NCBI RefSeq assembly: GCF_003254745.1
Contig: NZ_QKXH01000004.1
Span: forward strand, 186,001-250,000
Length of the DNA stretch: 64,000 bases
Source: Flavobacterium aquariorum
GTDB lineage: Bacteria; Bacteroidota; Bacteroidia; Flavobacteriales; Flavobacteriaceae
Direction of reading: 5' to 3'
Below the pieces are notes generated by a model. That model was not told the origin of the DNA. It did no database searches and saw only the letters and a program-made list of their open reading frames with translations. The position numbers were made by a program, and so were the translations under genes. Shown piece by piece: positions 1 to 8,527 of this stretch; within the stretch, counting starts at the first letter, position 1, and every line of letters starts with the position of its first letter.

Positions 1-379
1 TCGGGCTATGAAATCTACCGTCAACAAAAAGCAAAATTATTCCGCCAAGGATAAGTACAATAGCAATAGGAATGGGGTCTCCAAGGATGGCTTCAATTTT
101 GTCATCAAATAATTTCCCTAGTACTAATGCTGGAATAACAGCACAAGTCAGTTTAATGTAGAAATTAAATTTAGAGAAATCAAAAAATTTTTTCCAGTAT
201 AATACAACTACTGCCAATATCGCTCCAAATTGTATGGAAACTTGAAAAAGCTTTACGAAATCATCGTTTTGAATGCCAAAGTAAGAACTCGTAAAAATCA
301 TATGAGCCGTTGAAGATACAGGAAGATATTCCGTAATTCCTTCGACAATGGCAATAAGTATAGCTTGTAATGTATTCAT
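1..379 (-). CDS. uppP: Undecaprenyl-diphosphatase UppP/BacA (partial, N-terminal 126 residues)
   Basis: This membrane phosphatase recycles undecaprenyl pyrophosphate to the monophosphate carrier used for peptidoglycan and other envelope polymers. The ATG is at 379 and the reading frame is open to the window edge, so the C-terminal half is missing. The N-terminus carries the family motif EGITEYLPVSSTAH (residues 13-26) with the catalytic glutamates, followed by hydrophobic helices and the segment KLFDDKIEAILGDP. It lies downstream of ftsX and the DUF3098 gene on the same strand, the usual flavobacterial order, and is probably cotranscribed with them. The identification is secure; the second motif (PGxSRS) lies outside the window. 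Confidence 0.93.
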   Translation of the reverse strand, partial: MNTLQAILIAIVEGITEYLPVSSTAHMIFTSSYFGIQNDDFVKLFQVSIQFGAILAVVVLYWKKFFDFSKFNFYIKLTCAVIPALVLGKLFDDKIEAILGDPIPIAIVLILGGIILLFVDGRFHSP

Positions 380-389
380 TTTTGTGAAA

Positions 390-417
390 GTTTTCAGTTT
401 TCAGTTTTCAGTTTCCA
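390..417. repeat. Heptamer tandem repeat GTTTTCA x4
   Basis: Four head-to-tail heptamers (three GTTTTCA, one GTTTCCA) lie in the gap between uppP and the DUF3098 gene, followed by CTGAATACTGA-type sequence. It is a simple-sequence tract with no evident function. Confidence 0.7.
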
Positions 418-450
418 GACTGTTGCTAACTGAATACTGACGACTGTTTA

Positions 451-690
451 CTATTTTTTAGGATTTTTAAGAATGGCATAAATGGTAATTCCAAAGCCAA
501 CTAAAACAGTTGTTGGAGCCAAACGAATTCTTCGGAAATCAAATACGGATTCATTGAAAACATTAGGATCATCGCTTCCTCCGCCAGACATTAGTATAAA
601 ACCCAGTGCAATTACTCCAATCCCAATCAATAGAATTTTGTAGTTTATCTTTTCAAAAAGGAATTCGTGTTTGTGTTCTTCGTTTTTCAT
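451..690 (-). CDS. DUF3098 family small membrane protein
   Basis: This is a 79-residue protein with a charged N-terminus (MKNEEHKHEF) and two hydrophobic segments (about residues 18-36 and 60-74) separated by a loop with GGGSDDPNVFNESVFDFRRIRLAP. The loop pattern FNESVFDFRRIRLAP is what I recognise as the DUF3098 signature in Bacteroidota. It sits between ftsX and uppP, on the same strand. That position suggests an envelope or division-related role, but the function is unknown. Confidence 0.8.
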   Translation of the reverse strand: MKNEEHKHEFLFEKINYKILLIGIGVIALGFILMSGGGSDDPNVFNESVFDFRRIRLAPTTVLVGFGITIYAILKNPKK

Positions 691-750
691 TATTTGTTTT
701 TTTTAATGCTCCGCGAGTTAATTTTTTAGGCTAGATTCTGCAATCTAAAA

Positions 751-1626
751 TTAATAAAGATCATCTGTTCTTAAATTCAAGAAACGTTGCGTTGCAAAAT
801 AAGTACTTAACCAAGTGATTAAAACGCCAAGTCCAAATACGGCAATTAATACAAGTCCTATTAATAACTTGTCATCTAGGATTCCAAGGTCTGGAAAACT
901 GTTTTCCAAGTAAATCAAGACGCCAATTAAAGCTAGAATTGCCAGCCCAGCGCCAATCATTCCCAGTTTTATGCTGCGCATTACAAATGGTTTTCTGATA
1001 AAGGCTTTGGTAGCGCCCACCATCTGCATGGTTTTGATGATGAAACGGTTGGAATATATGGAAAGTCGCAATGAACTATTGATTAAAAGTACCGCTATAA
1101 AAGTTAAGAAAGCACTAACGATTAAAATCCACATGCTGACTTTTTTAATATTGTCGTTTACTAGGTTGACCAATTGTTTGTCATACACAATATCCGAAAC
1201 CATTGGGTTCTTGCGTAAGTGGGATTCGATTTTTGCAATGCTATCCTTAACAACGTAATCTGCTTTTAAATGAATGTCGTATGAGTTTTGCAATGGATTT
1301 TCACCCAAGAAAGTCACGAAATCTTCGCCAATAATGTCAGTATGTTCTTTTGCTGCCTGTTCTTTGGAAACATACACAAAAGTTTTAGAAAACTTGGAGC
1401 CCTTCAGCTCTTGGCCAAAAGCCTTAAGAATAGAATCATTGGCTTCATTTTTGAAAAAAACAGTCATTGCTATTTTTTCTCTGAAGTCATCGGCCAGTTT
1501 TTTGGAATTGATAATAAAAAATCCCAGTATACCTAATAGGAACAACACTAAGAATACACTTAGCACTACTGAAAAATAAGAGGAAATTAACCTGCGCTTT
1601 TGAAACTTTTCAAAGGATGAACTCAT
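751..1626 (-). CDS. ftsX: Cell division ABC-transporter permease FtsX
   Basis: FtsX forms a complex with the ATPase FtsE and couples the divisome to peptidoglycan hydrolases across the inner membrane. The 291-residue product has the FtsX layout: one N-terminal membrane helix (about 17-40), an extracytoplasmic domain (about 42-160), then three helices (about 165-187, 215-238, 256-280) with the conserved MQMVGATKAFIRKPF segment between helices 2 and 3. It opens the ftsX-DUF3098-uppP cluster. No ftsE is adjacent, which is common in Bacteroidota. Confidence 0.93.
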   Translation of the reverse strand: MSSSFEKFQKRRLISSYFSVVLSVFLVLFLLGILGFFIINSKKLADDFREKIAMTVFFKNEANDSILKAFGQELKGSKFSKTFVYVSKEQAAKEHTDIIGEDFVTFLGENPLQNSYDIHLKADYVVKDSIAKIESHLRKNPMVSDIVYDKQLVNLVNDNIKKVSMWILIVSAFLTFIAVLLINSSLRLSIYSNRFIIKTMQMVGATKAFIRKPFVMRSIKLGMIGAGLAILALIGVLIYLENSFPDLGILDDKLLIGLVLIAVFGLGVLITWLSTYFATQRFLNLRTDDLY

Positions 1627-1778
1627 AGTATGTCTAAATTATGGGGTAAAAATAATAAACATATTCTTTAATTTGAAGTTAATAACTCCCAAAGTTTTAA
1701 CTTTCGTGCAAATAATACCGTTTGTTATTTCAAATTGGTTCAATATAGATTGTGCAAAATGAAATATACAACAACATT

Positions 1779-2654
1779 TTATGATAGCACCTGAATAATA
1801 GGATTAAATGCTTTGGAGGCAACCAATACTTTTTGTCCTATTTTAAAATCCTTTATTTCATTCTCGGTAGCTACAACCTTTATAATGTTATTTCCTGAAA
1901 ATACCTGAATGATATAAATGATGTCGCTTTTGGTAATGCTTATTATTTCTCCCGTCAGTTTGAATTTGCTGCTTATTTTTTCTTCCGAAAAGACTTCGCT
2001 GGGCGTTCCTTCTTTAAGGATTTTTCCTTTGTCGAGAATGATTACTTTGTCCGAAAGCTTGAATATTTCTGGGATGCTGTGGGTTATCATTACTGTTGTC
2101 AATTGATATTTTTGATGGATTTTCAAGATATAATCCTGAAGTTTAAAACGCATTTCATCGTCAAGCGCCGAGAGTGGTTCATCGAGCAAAAGGATTTTTG
2201 GTTTGCGGACAATCGCCCTTGCGAGAGCCACACGCTGTTTTTGCCCTCCCGATAAATTTTGAGGTTTGCTGTTTTGTAAAGACTGCAATTCCATGAGTTC
2301 GATTAATTCGGAAACGATTTGGGTATTGTCGTTTTTTTGCAGGGCAAATTCTAGATTTTCTTTTACGGTCAGATTAGGAAACAATGCATAGTCCTGAAAA
2401 ACAAAACCGATGGAACGATTTTGAACGGATAAATGAATTTTGTTTTGAGAATTGTCCCAAACTTCATTTGCCACTTCTATATGAGTTTTTTCAGCTTGGG
2501 TAAGTCCCGCTAAAATTCTAAGTAGTGTTGTTTTTCCGGTACCCGAATTTCCATAAATAGCCAGAAACTGACCTTTCTCGATAGTGAAAGAAACATCCAA
2601 CGGTAATTTGCCGTCTGCCGTCTGTAGCATTTTATGGGTTTTAAACTGTATCAT
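1779..2654 (-). CDS. modC: Molybdate ABC transporter ATP-binding protein ModC
   Basis: This is the cytoplasmic ATPase that powers molybdate import with ModB. The 291-residue product has a Walker A GNSGTGKTT at residues 35-43, an ABC signature LSGGQKQRVALARA, a Walker B LLLDEPLSALD and an H-loop (MITHSIPE). The C-terminal 60 residues form a TOBE/Mop-like domain that would sense bound oxyanion. Its start overlaps the end of modB by one base, indicating translational coupling. It is the last gene of the modA-mop-modB-modC operon. Confidence 0.92.
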   Translation of the reverse strand: MIQFKTHKMLQTADGKLPLDVSFTIEKGQFLAIYGNSGTGKTTLLRILAGLTQAEKTHIEVANEVWDNSQNKIHLSVQNRSIGFVFQDYALFPNLTVKENLEFALQKNDNTQIVSELIELMELQSLQNSKPQNLSGGQKQRVALARAIVRKPKILLLDEPLSALDDEMRFKLQDYILKIHQKYQLTTVMITHSIPEIFKLSDKVIILDKGKILKEGTPSEVFSEEKISSKFKLTGEIISITKSDIIYIIQVFSGNNIIKVVATENEIKDFKIGQKVLVASKAFNPIIQVLS

Positions 2655-3325
2655 TAATAAAGAGCTGTTTTTCTTTTGTTATTGATTAAATGGACGGCTA
2701 GCAAAATGGAAAAAGAAAATACAAACAATATCCCCGCATAAACATTGGCATTATCGTAATTCATCGATTCGACTTCTTCGTAAATGGCAATTGAAACAAC
2801 CTTGGTTTCTTTAGGAATACTTCCCCCCACCATTAAAACCACTCCAAATTCTCCCACTGTATGCGCGAAGGTCATTATGATTCCAGTGAGTAAGGAAGGA
2901 CGGATATTAGGAAGGATAATTTTCAGGATGGTCGAGAATCTCGATTTGCCCAATGTGAAAGAAGCTTCCTGTAAAGTGGTAGGCAGATTTTTTAAGCCCG
3001 AAAGAATAGGATTCACCATAAAAGGCAAACTGTATAAAACGGATGCCAGAATTAATCCCTGAAAAGTAAAAACCAAGCGTAAATCAAAATAATCGGATAG
3101 AAATTTGCCAAAAGCATTTTCCGGACTGAAAGCAATTAGGAGATAAAATCCCAAAACTGAGGGTGGCAGCACCAGAGGCAAACTGATGATGGCCTCGATT
3201 ACTGCTTTGAATCGGAAACGACTATACGCGAGCCAATAGCAAAGCGGAATTGCCATAAGCAGGAGAATAAGCGTTGTAATAAACGCCAATTTAGCCGTGA
3301 GCCATAATGGGTCTAGATCAATCAT
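2654..3325 (-). CDS. modB: Molybdate ABC transporter permease ModB
   Basis: This is the inner-membrane permease of the molybdate transporter. The 223-residue protein has about five membrane helices and the EAA coupling loop (EASFTLGKSRFSTILKIILP) that docks with ModC. The family segment GEFGVVLMVGGSIPKETKVVSIAIYE is recognisable. The gene overlaps both its upstream Mop gene (8 bp) and modC (1 bp), so the operon is tightly coupled. Confidence 0.92.
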   Translation of the reverse strand: MIDLDPLWLTAKLAFITTLILLLMAIPLCYWLAYSRFRFKAVIEAIISLPLVLPPSVLGFYLLIAFSPENAFGKFLSDYFDLRLVFTFQGLILASVLYSLPFMVNPILSGLKNLPTTLQEASFTLGKSRFSTILKIILPNIRPSLLTGIIMTFAHTVGEFGVVLMVGGSIPKETKVVSIAIYEEVESMNYDNANVYAGILFVFSFSILLAVHLINNKRKTALY

Positions 3326-3722
3326 TGGGAGATAAGCTTACTTCGTTTGTTTTTATTAATGCCATTACCGCGTCTTTTTTTTCTAACTGCAATTGCTCAC
3401 AGGCATTGGTCGTTATGATGGATTCTATAACTGTTTCACCAAAGTTCAGGCTGATTTGACTGAGCAGAACGCCTTTTTTTATGGATTCAATGGTGCATTG
3501 CAGTCGGTTTTGAATACTGATATTGGGGCTGAAATCTTTGGAAATAATTACCTCGGTTTCCTTAAAAATAATTTTTACGGAATGGCCTGTTTCGAGATAG
3601 GATGCCGTTTCCGGTGTGTCAAGAACAATTGAGGTGAAAATAGTATCGTTGGATTTTACTTTCACCAATGAAATTCCCTCGTATGACTGAATTGATGTTA
3701 TATTTCCGTTTAGTGTATTCAT
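3318..3722 (-). CDS. Mop/TOBE-domain molybdate-binding protein
   Basis: This 134-residue soluble protein consists of two repeated beta-barrel Mop (TOBE) units (about 1-67 and 68-134). They begin NTLNGNITSIQSYEGISLVKV and RLQCTIESIKKGVLLSQISL. Mop domains bind molybdate or tungstate at subunit interfaces and store or sense the anion. Its position between modA and modB, with a one-base overlap to modA and 8 bp to modB, marks it as an operon member; it may buffer incoming molybdate. It contains no helix-turn-helix, so it is not a ModE regulator. Confidence 0.82.
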   Translation of the reverse strand: MNTLNGNITSIQSYEGISLVKVKSNDTIFTSIVLDTPETASYLETGHSVKIIFKETEVIISKDFSPNISIQNRLQCTIESIKKGVLLSQISLNFGETVIESIITTNACEQLQLEKKDAVMALIKTNEVSLSPND

Positions 3723-4495
3723 TATTTTTTAGTTGAATAACCATAATGTTTTAAAATAGCTCCCGCTTTTTTTGAAGAGATGAAATTGTAAAATTTGACG
3801 GCGTTTGGATTTCCCTGCCCGTGGTTCAAAATTACGCATCCTTGTTCCAAAGGAGTGTGGCTTTTTTCGGGGATGATGTAATATTTGCCTCTTTCTTTCT
3901 GCATGTTTGGGGTGAGAACGAGTGACAACGCCACGATTCCGATATCGGCTGCTCCAGTTGTGGCAAATTGGGCGGCCTGCGTAATGTTTTCGCCAAAAAC
4001 CAATTTGTTTTTTACTTTTTCATACACTTTGTAGTATTTCAAACTTTCTACGGCCTTTTCTCCATAGGGAGCCGTTGCTGGATTTGCGATGGCTATTTTG
4101 GCAATATTTGCGTTCAGGAGCGTATTCATTTTTTTGATGTTGGGATCCGTTTTTTTGCTCCAAAGCGCCAGTTTTCCGGTGGCATACATTTTAACTTCCG
4201 ATGCTGTTAGCTTTTTTTTCTTGAGTTCGTTGGGATAATCCATGTCGGCGGAAAAGAATAAATCGAAGGGAGCGCCATTAGAAATTTGCTCAAATAATTT
4301 TCCCGAAGCGCCGTAGGTTACTTGTGCGTCAATATTTGGGTATTGGATTTTAAAAACGGTTGTTATGGAGTCTAAGGCCACTTTTAGATTGGCCGCGGCG
4401 ACTATGGTGATTTTTTGCTGGGCTTTTGCAACGCTAAAAAATAATAATAGAACTAGGGTCGTTGCGCTGAAGAGTAATTTTCGAATGTTCATCAT
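3722..4495 (-). CDS. modA: Molybdate ABC transporter substrate-binding protein ModA
   Basis: This periplasmic protein captures molybdate for ModBC. The 257-residue product has a signal peptide (residues 1-25, ending AKAQ) and the ModA motifs AAANLKVALDSI, TYGASGKLFEQISNGAPFDLFFSADMDYP and ATTGAADIGIVALSL. The start could be either ATG of the tandem ATGATG (4495 or 4492). A well-formed Bacteroidota promoter lies at 4538-4567. It is the first gene of the mod operon. Confidence 0.94.
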   Translation of the reverse strand: MMNIRKLLFSATTLVLLLFFSVAKAQQKITIVAAANLKVALDSITTVFKIQYPNIDAQVTYGASGKLFEQISNGAPFDLFFSADMDYPNELKKKKLTASEVKMYATGKLALWSKKTDPNIKKMNTLLNANIAKIAIANPATAPYGEKAVESLKYYKVYEKVKNKLVFGENITQAAQFATTGAADIGIVALSLVLTPNMQKERGKYYIIPEKSHTPLEQGCVILNHGQGNPNAVKFYNFISSKKAGAILKHYGYSTKK

Positions 4496-4537
4496 TTACT
4501 GATTTCTATTTTGGCTTCCTATTAGGTTTTAGATACA

Positions 4538-4567
4538 CAAATGTAAGTATTCTTATTTTAGGGCAAA
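4538..4567 (-). promoter_or_regulatory. Promoter of the mod operon
   Basis: Reading the minus strand, TTTG (4567-4564), an 18-bp spacer and TACATTTG (4545-4538) match the Bacteroidota -33 TTTG / -7 TAnnTTTG promoter. The predicted leader to modA is about 35-40 nt. No ModE palindrome was recognised. Confidence 0.7.
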
Positions 4568-4598
4568 CGAACAAGGCATTCGCATTTAAAAAAAGTGA

Positions 4599-4728
4599 AA
4601 CACGAATTACGCAAATTTGCACGAATTACGATCTGTTTTAATTACACTAACTCTTAAAACAGACAGAATTTGTTCAATTCAATTTTAAAAATTGTTAAAA
4701 TTTGTGATAATCTGTGTAATTTGTGGTA
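4599..4728. repeat. Imperfect inverted repeat with about 30-bp arms
   Basis: The left arm (about 4599-4631) contains CACGAATTACG twice. Its reverse complement matches the right arm (about 4697-4728; TTTGTGATAATC then TGTGTAATTTGTGG). Most differences are G/A changes that would be G-U pairs in RNA, so a long hairpin is possible. It carries no ORF. It resembles dispersed intergenic sequences common in flavobacterial genomes. Confidence 0.55.
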
Positions 4729-4900
4729 GAAAATTTTAAAAGCGAATACCCTGGGGAGCTACTTGCGGAGATGCTTCCTCTGTCAGCATGACAAGTTTGT
4801 GGGTAATTGGGATTTTAAAAAAGCGTAATTGGAGGAGTGTTGTCATTCAAAATTTATGATTTTAGCACTCAATACTGATTATATTATGCTTTATCACTAG

Positions 4901-5114
4901 CTAAGTTTGCCATAAAGGATAATTTAGTTAGTGATAAAGGCTAAGTAAATTAGTAATAAAGGATAATAATATTAGTGTTTAATGCAAGTAAAGTTATGCT
5001 TAAAGGCAAACTTAGTTATGGATAAAAGCCAACTAAGTTAGCGATAAGTGTTAGTATAGTTATGCTTAAAGGCTAACTTATTTAGGTATAATGGCTAATT
5101 TTTCATAAAGGCAA
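4901..5114. repeat. Degenerate 22-bp tandem repeat, about 10 units
   Basis: Ten consecutive units of 21-23 bp (the last is a 16-bp partial) share the pattern nTwAGTTAnnGATAAAGGCTAA. Units start at 4901, 4923, 4945, 4967, 4988, 5010, 5033, 5054, 5077 and 5099. Each ends in a variant of AAAGGnTAA/GGCAA. The units are diverged and there are no unique spacers, so this is an old minisatellite-like array rather than CRISPR. It holds no gene. Confidence 0.75.
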
Positions 5115-5202
5115 TCTGTTTTTTGATTTATTTTTAGCGGGAGGTTGATTTTTGCAGTTTTTCTTTTTTAGGATCATGGCAAAAATGCAAAATCTCTCCC
5201 TT

Positions 5203-5274
5203 TAGCCCCGATAGAAGTGAAAATCCCCCGCTTTTGGGCGGGGATTGCAACGAATAGCGGGACTCATGCCTCCT
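5203..5274 (+). ncRNA. Dispersed structured element, copy A (possible Flavo-1-type RNA)
   Basis: The 5' end reads TAGCCCCGATAGAAGTG and the 3' end reads GCAACGAATAGCGGGACT. The outer ends pair (AGCCCCG with CGGGACT, one mismatch). Between them lies a strong GC hairpin (AATCCCC...GGGGATT with loop CGCTTTTGGGC). Two further copies at 52838-52970 (minus) and 62328-62408 (plus) share the ends but have different hairpins. That the unit is repeated and structured is seen directly; the link to the published Flavo-1 motif is my guess. Confidence 0.5.
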
Positions 5275-5339
5275 GAAAATGCCAAATCTTTCTGCTCCAA
5301 AATCAATTAATTTGGCTCCTTTTTTTAAATAAAATTAGC

Positions 5340-5371
5340 TTTGGTAACAAGCTACAATAAACGTAAATTTG
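5340..5371 (+). promoter_or_regulatory. Promoter of leuS
   Basis: TTTG (5340-5343), a 20-bp spacer and TAAATTTG (5364-5371) match the Bacteroidota promoter consensus. The predicted leader of about 60 nt contains the octamer array at 5395-5426. Confidence 0.65.
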
Positions 5372-5394
5372 CCAACTGAAAATTAGGAGAAAAT

Positions 5395-5426
5395 CTTAGA
5401 AACTTAGCGACTTAGTAGCTTAGAAA
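5395..5426 (+). repeat. Octamer tandem repeat CTTAGnnn x4 in the leuS leader
   Basis: Four exact-period 8-bp units (CTTAGAAA, CTTAGCGA, CTTAGTAG, CTTAGAAA) sit in the leuS untranslated leader, 12 bp before the start codon. Confidence 0.7.
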
Positions 5427-5437
5427 CTGCATAAAAA

Positions 5438-8400
5438 ATGAAATACAATCCGAACGAAATAGAAGCCAAATGGCAAAAATACTGGGCAGAGCATAAGACT
5501 TTTGCGGCCAAAAACGATTCAGACAAGCCAAAACATTATGTGTTGGATATGTTTCCTTATCCGTCTGGAGCTGGATTGCACGTGGGGCATCCGCTGGGGT
5601 ACATCGCTTCGGATGTGTATTCGAGATACAAAAGACACCAAGGTTTTAACGTGCTGCACCCAATGGGGTATGATAGTTTTGGATTGCCGGCGGAACAATA
5701 TGCTATACAAACAGGTCAGCGTCCTGAGGACACGACTTCGGTAAACATTGATGGTGGCGTTGACAAGGAAGGAAAAGTGATTGCCGGATACAGAAAGCAG
5801 TTGGATAAAATAGGATTTTCATTTGATTGGGATCGTGAAGTGCGTACTTCGAATCCCGATTATTACAAGCATACACAATGGATTTTTATCCAATTGTTTA
5901 ATTCTTGGTACAATAAAAGCACAGACAAGGCGGAGGATATTTCGACTTTGGTTGCTGTTTTTTCTGCAGAAGGAAATGCGAATGTAAATGCAGTTTGCGA
6001 TGATACTATTGAATTATTTTCGGCAGATGAATGGAACGCTTTCGCAAAAGAACAGCAGGAGAAAATCTTGCTGCAATATAGATTGACCTATTTGGCAGAA
6101 ACCGAAGTGAACTGGTGTCCGGGATTGGGAACAGTTTTGGCAAATGACGAAATCGTAAACGGTGTTTCGGAACGTGGCGGCTATCCTGTGATCCGTAAAA
6201 AAATGACGCAATGGAGCATGCGAATTTCGGCTTATGCGGAGCGTTTGCTGCAAGGTTTGAATGATATTGACTGGAGTGAAAGTATTAAGGAAAGCCAGAG
6301 GAATTGGATTGGAAAATCGGTAGGGGCGATGGTAGATTTCAGATTGCAGAATTCAGAAAGCAGTATTTCAGTATTTACGACAAGACCTGATACGATTTTT
6401 GGAGTCACGTTTATGACTTTGGCACCAGAGCACGAATTGGTAGCACAAATCACAACTGCTGAACAAAAAGCGGAAGTGGAAGCCTATATAGAAAAAACAG
6501 CCAAGCGTTCCGAAAGAGAGCGTATGGCGGATGTGAAAACTATTTCGGGAGTTTTCACTGGAGCTTTTGCTGAGCATCCGTTTACGAAAGAACCAATTCC
6601 GGTTTGGATTGGGGATTATGTTTTGGCAGGATACGGAACAGGTGCTGTGATGGCGGTTCCTTGTGGTGATGAGAGAGATTATGCTTTCGCCAATTTCTTC
6701 AAAGGGCAAAATGGAATGCAGGAAATCAAAAACATTTTTGCAAATGTTGATATTTCCAAAGAAGCTTTTGGTTCTAAAGACAATGTGGAAATAGCCAATT
6801 CGGATTTCCTAAACGGATTGAACTATAAAGAAGCGACTAAGAAAATAATTTCAGCACTTGAAGATATAGGTCAAGGAAAAGGGAAAATCAATTACCGTTT
6901 GCGTGATGCGGTTTTCTCCCGCCAAAGATATTGGGGAGAGCCTTTCCCGGTGTATTATGTGAATGGCTTACCGCAAATGATTGATGCGAAACATTTGCCA
7001 ATCGTATTGCCGGAAGTGGAGAAATACTTGCCAACCGAAGACGGATTGCCTCCATTAGGAAATGCAACGGTTTGGGCTTGGGATAGTTTGCAGAATGCAG
7101 TTGTCAGTACGCAGTTAATAGATAACGTAAATATATTTCCTCTTGAATTGAACACCATGCCGGGTTGGGCGGGAAGTTCTTGGTATTGGATGCGTTATAT
7201 GGATGCGCAAAATGAAGGAGAATTTGCCAGCAAAGAAGCTTTGGCGTATTGGGAAAGCGTGGATTTGTACATTGGCGGAAGCGAACACGCGACAGGTCAT
7301 TTGTTGTATTCCCGTTTTTGGAACAAATTCTTAAAAGACAAAGGATTTGCTCCGACTGAAGAACCGTTCAAGAAACTGATTAATCAGGGGATGATTTTGG
7401 GGATGAGTGCGTTTGTTTATAGAGTTTTGCCATTTATTCATGTTAAAGGTTTAGATGCTAGATTTCCCTTGTCTCCTGAAAAAAGTTCTGTCTTTTTTAT
7501 TACTTCAAAATATAATGATTTTGAAAAATATAAAGATGTAATTAGTAAATCTGTTGCCGAGAAAAGTATTAATGGGATTAAGAAATATTTACTTAACGAA
7601 GAAGCTTTACAAGGCAGGGATGAAGAAATTGAGAAAATAAAGATTGAGGATATCTCTGTGTTTCAAATAAGTACAAATGCAATTCACGTAGATGTTTCAA
7701 TGGTAAATTCTTCTGATGAATTGGATCTTGAAAAATTCAAAGCTTGGAGAGAAGATTATGTTGATGCCGAATTCATTTGTGATGAAAACGGAAAATACAT
7801 TGTCGGTCGCGAAGTCGAAAAAATGTCGAAATCGAAATACAATGTAGTGACTCCAGATGATATTTGTAATGAGTATGGTGCCGATACCTTGCGTTTGTAT
7901 GAAATGTTCTTAGGGCCATTGGAGCAGGCGAAACCTTGGAATACGGCGGGAATTTCGGGAGTTTTTGGTTTCTTGAAAAAACTGTGTCGTTTGTATTTTG
8001 ACGAAAACGGTTTGATTGTAACCAATGACGAACCTACGAAAGACAACTTAAAATCATTGCACAAAACCATAAAGAAAGTGGCGGAAGATATCGAGAGTTT
8101 TTCTTTTAATACTTCGGTTTCGCAGTTTATGATTTGCGTGAATGAATTGTCAGCGCAAAATTGTCATTCTCGTGCAATTTTAGAGCCATTGGCAATTGTG
8201 ATTTCGCCATATGCACCACATATTGCTGAAGAATTGTGGTCGTTGCTTGGAAATACTGGTTCTATTGCAACCGTGCCGTTCCCAGTTTTTGAAGCAGTTC
8301 ATTTGGTGGAAAGCGATAAAGAATATCCGGTTTCTTTCAACGGGAAAATGCGTTTTACGATCAATTTGCCTTTGGATTTAACCAAAGAACAAATCGAGGA

Positions 8401-8500
8401 AATCGTAATGAAAGACGAAAGAACCATCAAACAGCTGGACGGTAAAACACCAAATAAGGTGATTATCGTTCCGGGGAAGATTATCAATTTGGTGGGATAG
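5438..8500 (+). CDS. leuS: Leucyl-tRNA synthetase
   Basis: LeuRS charges tRNA-Leu in the cytoplasm. The 1020-residue class I enzyme has the HIGH motif as HVGH (residues 48-51), the zinc/insertion and CP1 editing regions (GCGTGAVMAVP-like GYGTGAVMAVPCGDERD), the tryptophan-rich AGSSWYWMRYMD segment and KMSKS at 795-799, followed by the anticodon-binding C-terminal domain. It is longer than bacterial LeuRS usually is (about 860-950). About 85 residues between AFVYRV (about 660) and IHVDVSMVNSSDELD (about 748) are unusual: AT-rich, lysine-rich and not recognisable to me from relatives. The frame is intact throughout. It is a single-gene transcription unit with its own promoter and terminator. 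Confidence 0.95.
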   Translation: MKYNPNEIEAKWQKYWAEHKTFAAKNDSDKPKHYVLDMFPYPSGAGLHVGHPLGYIASDVYSRYKRHQGFNVLHPMGYDSFGLPAEQYAIQTGQRPEDTTSVNIDGGVDKEGKVIAGYRKQLDKIGFSFDWDREVRTSNPDYYKHTQWIFIQLFNSWYNKSTDKAEDISTLVAVFSAEGNANVNAVCDDTIELFSADEWNAFAKEQQEKILLQYRLTYLAETEVNWCPGLGTVLANDEIVNGVSERGGYPVIRKKMTQWSMRISAYAERLLQGLNDIDWSESIKESQRNWIGKSVGAMVDFRLQNSESSISVFTTRPDTIFGVTFMTLAPEHELVAQITTAEQKAEVEAYIEKTAKRSERERMADVKTISGVFTGAFAEHPFTKEPIPVWIGDYVLAGYGTGAVMAVPCGDERDYAFANFFKGQNGMQEIKNIFANVDISKEAFGSKDNVEIANSDFLNGLNYKEATKKIISALEDIGQGKGKINYRLRDAVFSRQRYWGEPFPVYYVNGLPQMIDAKHLPIVLPEVEKYLPTEDGLPPLGNATVWAWDSLQNAVVSTQLIDNVNIFPLELNTMPGWAGSSWYWMRYMDAQNEGEFASKEALAYWESVDLYIGGSEHATGHLLYSRFWNKFLKDKGFAPTEEPFKKLINQGMILGMSAFVYRVLPFIHVKGLDARFPLSPEKSSVFFITSKYNDFEKYKDVISKSVAEKSINGIKKYLLNEEALQGRDEEIEKIKIEDISVFQISTNAIHVDVSMVNSSDELDLEKFKAWREDYVDAEFICDENGKYIVGREVEKMSKSKYNVVTPDDICNEYGADTLRLYEMFLGPLEQAKPWNTAGISGVFGFLKKLCRLYFDENGLIVTNDEPTKDNLKSLHKTIKKVAEDIESFSFNTSVSQFMICVNELSAQNCHSRAILEPLAIVISPYAPHIAEELWSLLGNTGSIATVPFPVFEAVHLVESDKEYPVSFNGKMRFTINLPLDLTKEQIEEIVMKDERTIKQLDGKTPNKVIIVPGKIINLVG

Positions 8501-8527
8501 AAGTATAAATTTTCAATATTAAAAATT

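Noticed and set aside
3318..3722. ModE-type molybdate repressor
   Set aside because: The protein has only Mop/TOBE repeats and no DNA-binding domain.
4741..4800. IS or transposon fragment at the GAGATGCTTCC...CAGCATGACAA stretch
   Set aside because: It resembles a dispersed intergenic sequence, but no second copy in the window, no transposase and no terminal repeats were seen.
4901..5114. Possible CRISPR array
   Set aside because: Units of about 22 bp adjoin directly with no unique spacers, and no cas genes are present.
5438..8500. Frameshift or pseudogene in leuS because of the odd insert
   Set aside because: The frame is open and both flanking motifs (KMSKS and the C-terminal domain) are intact.
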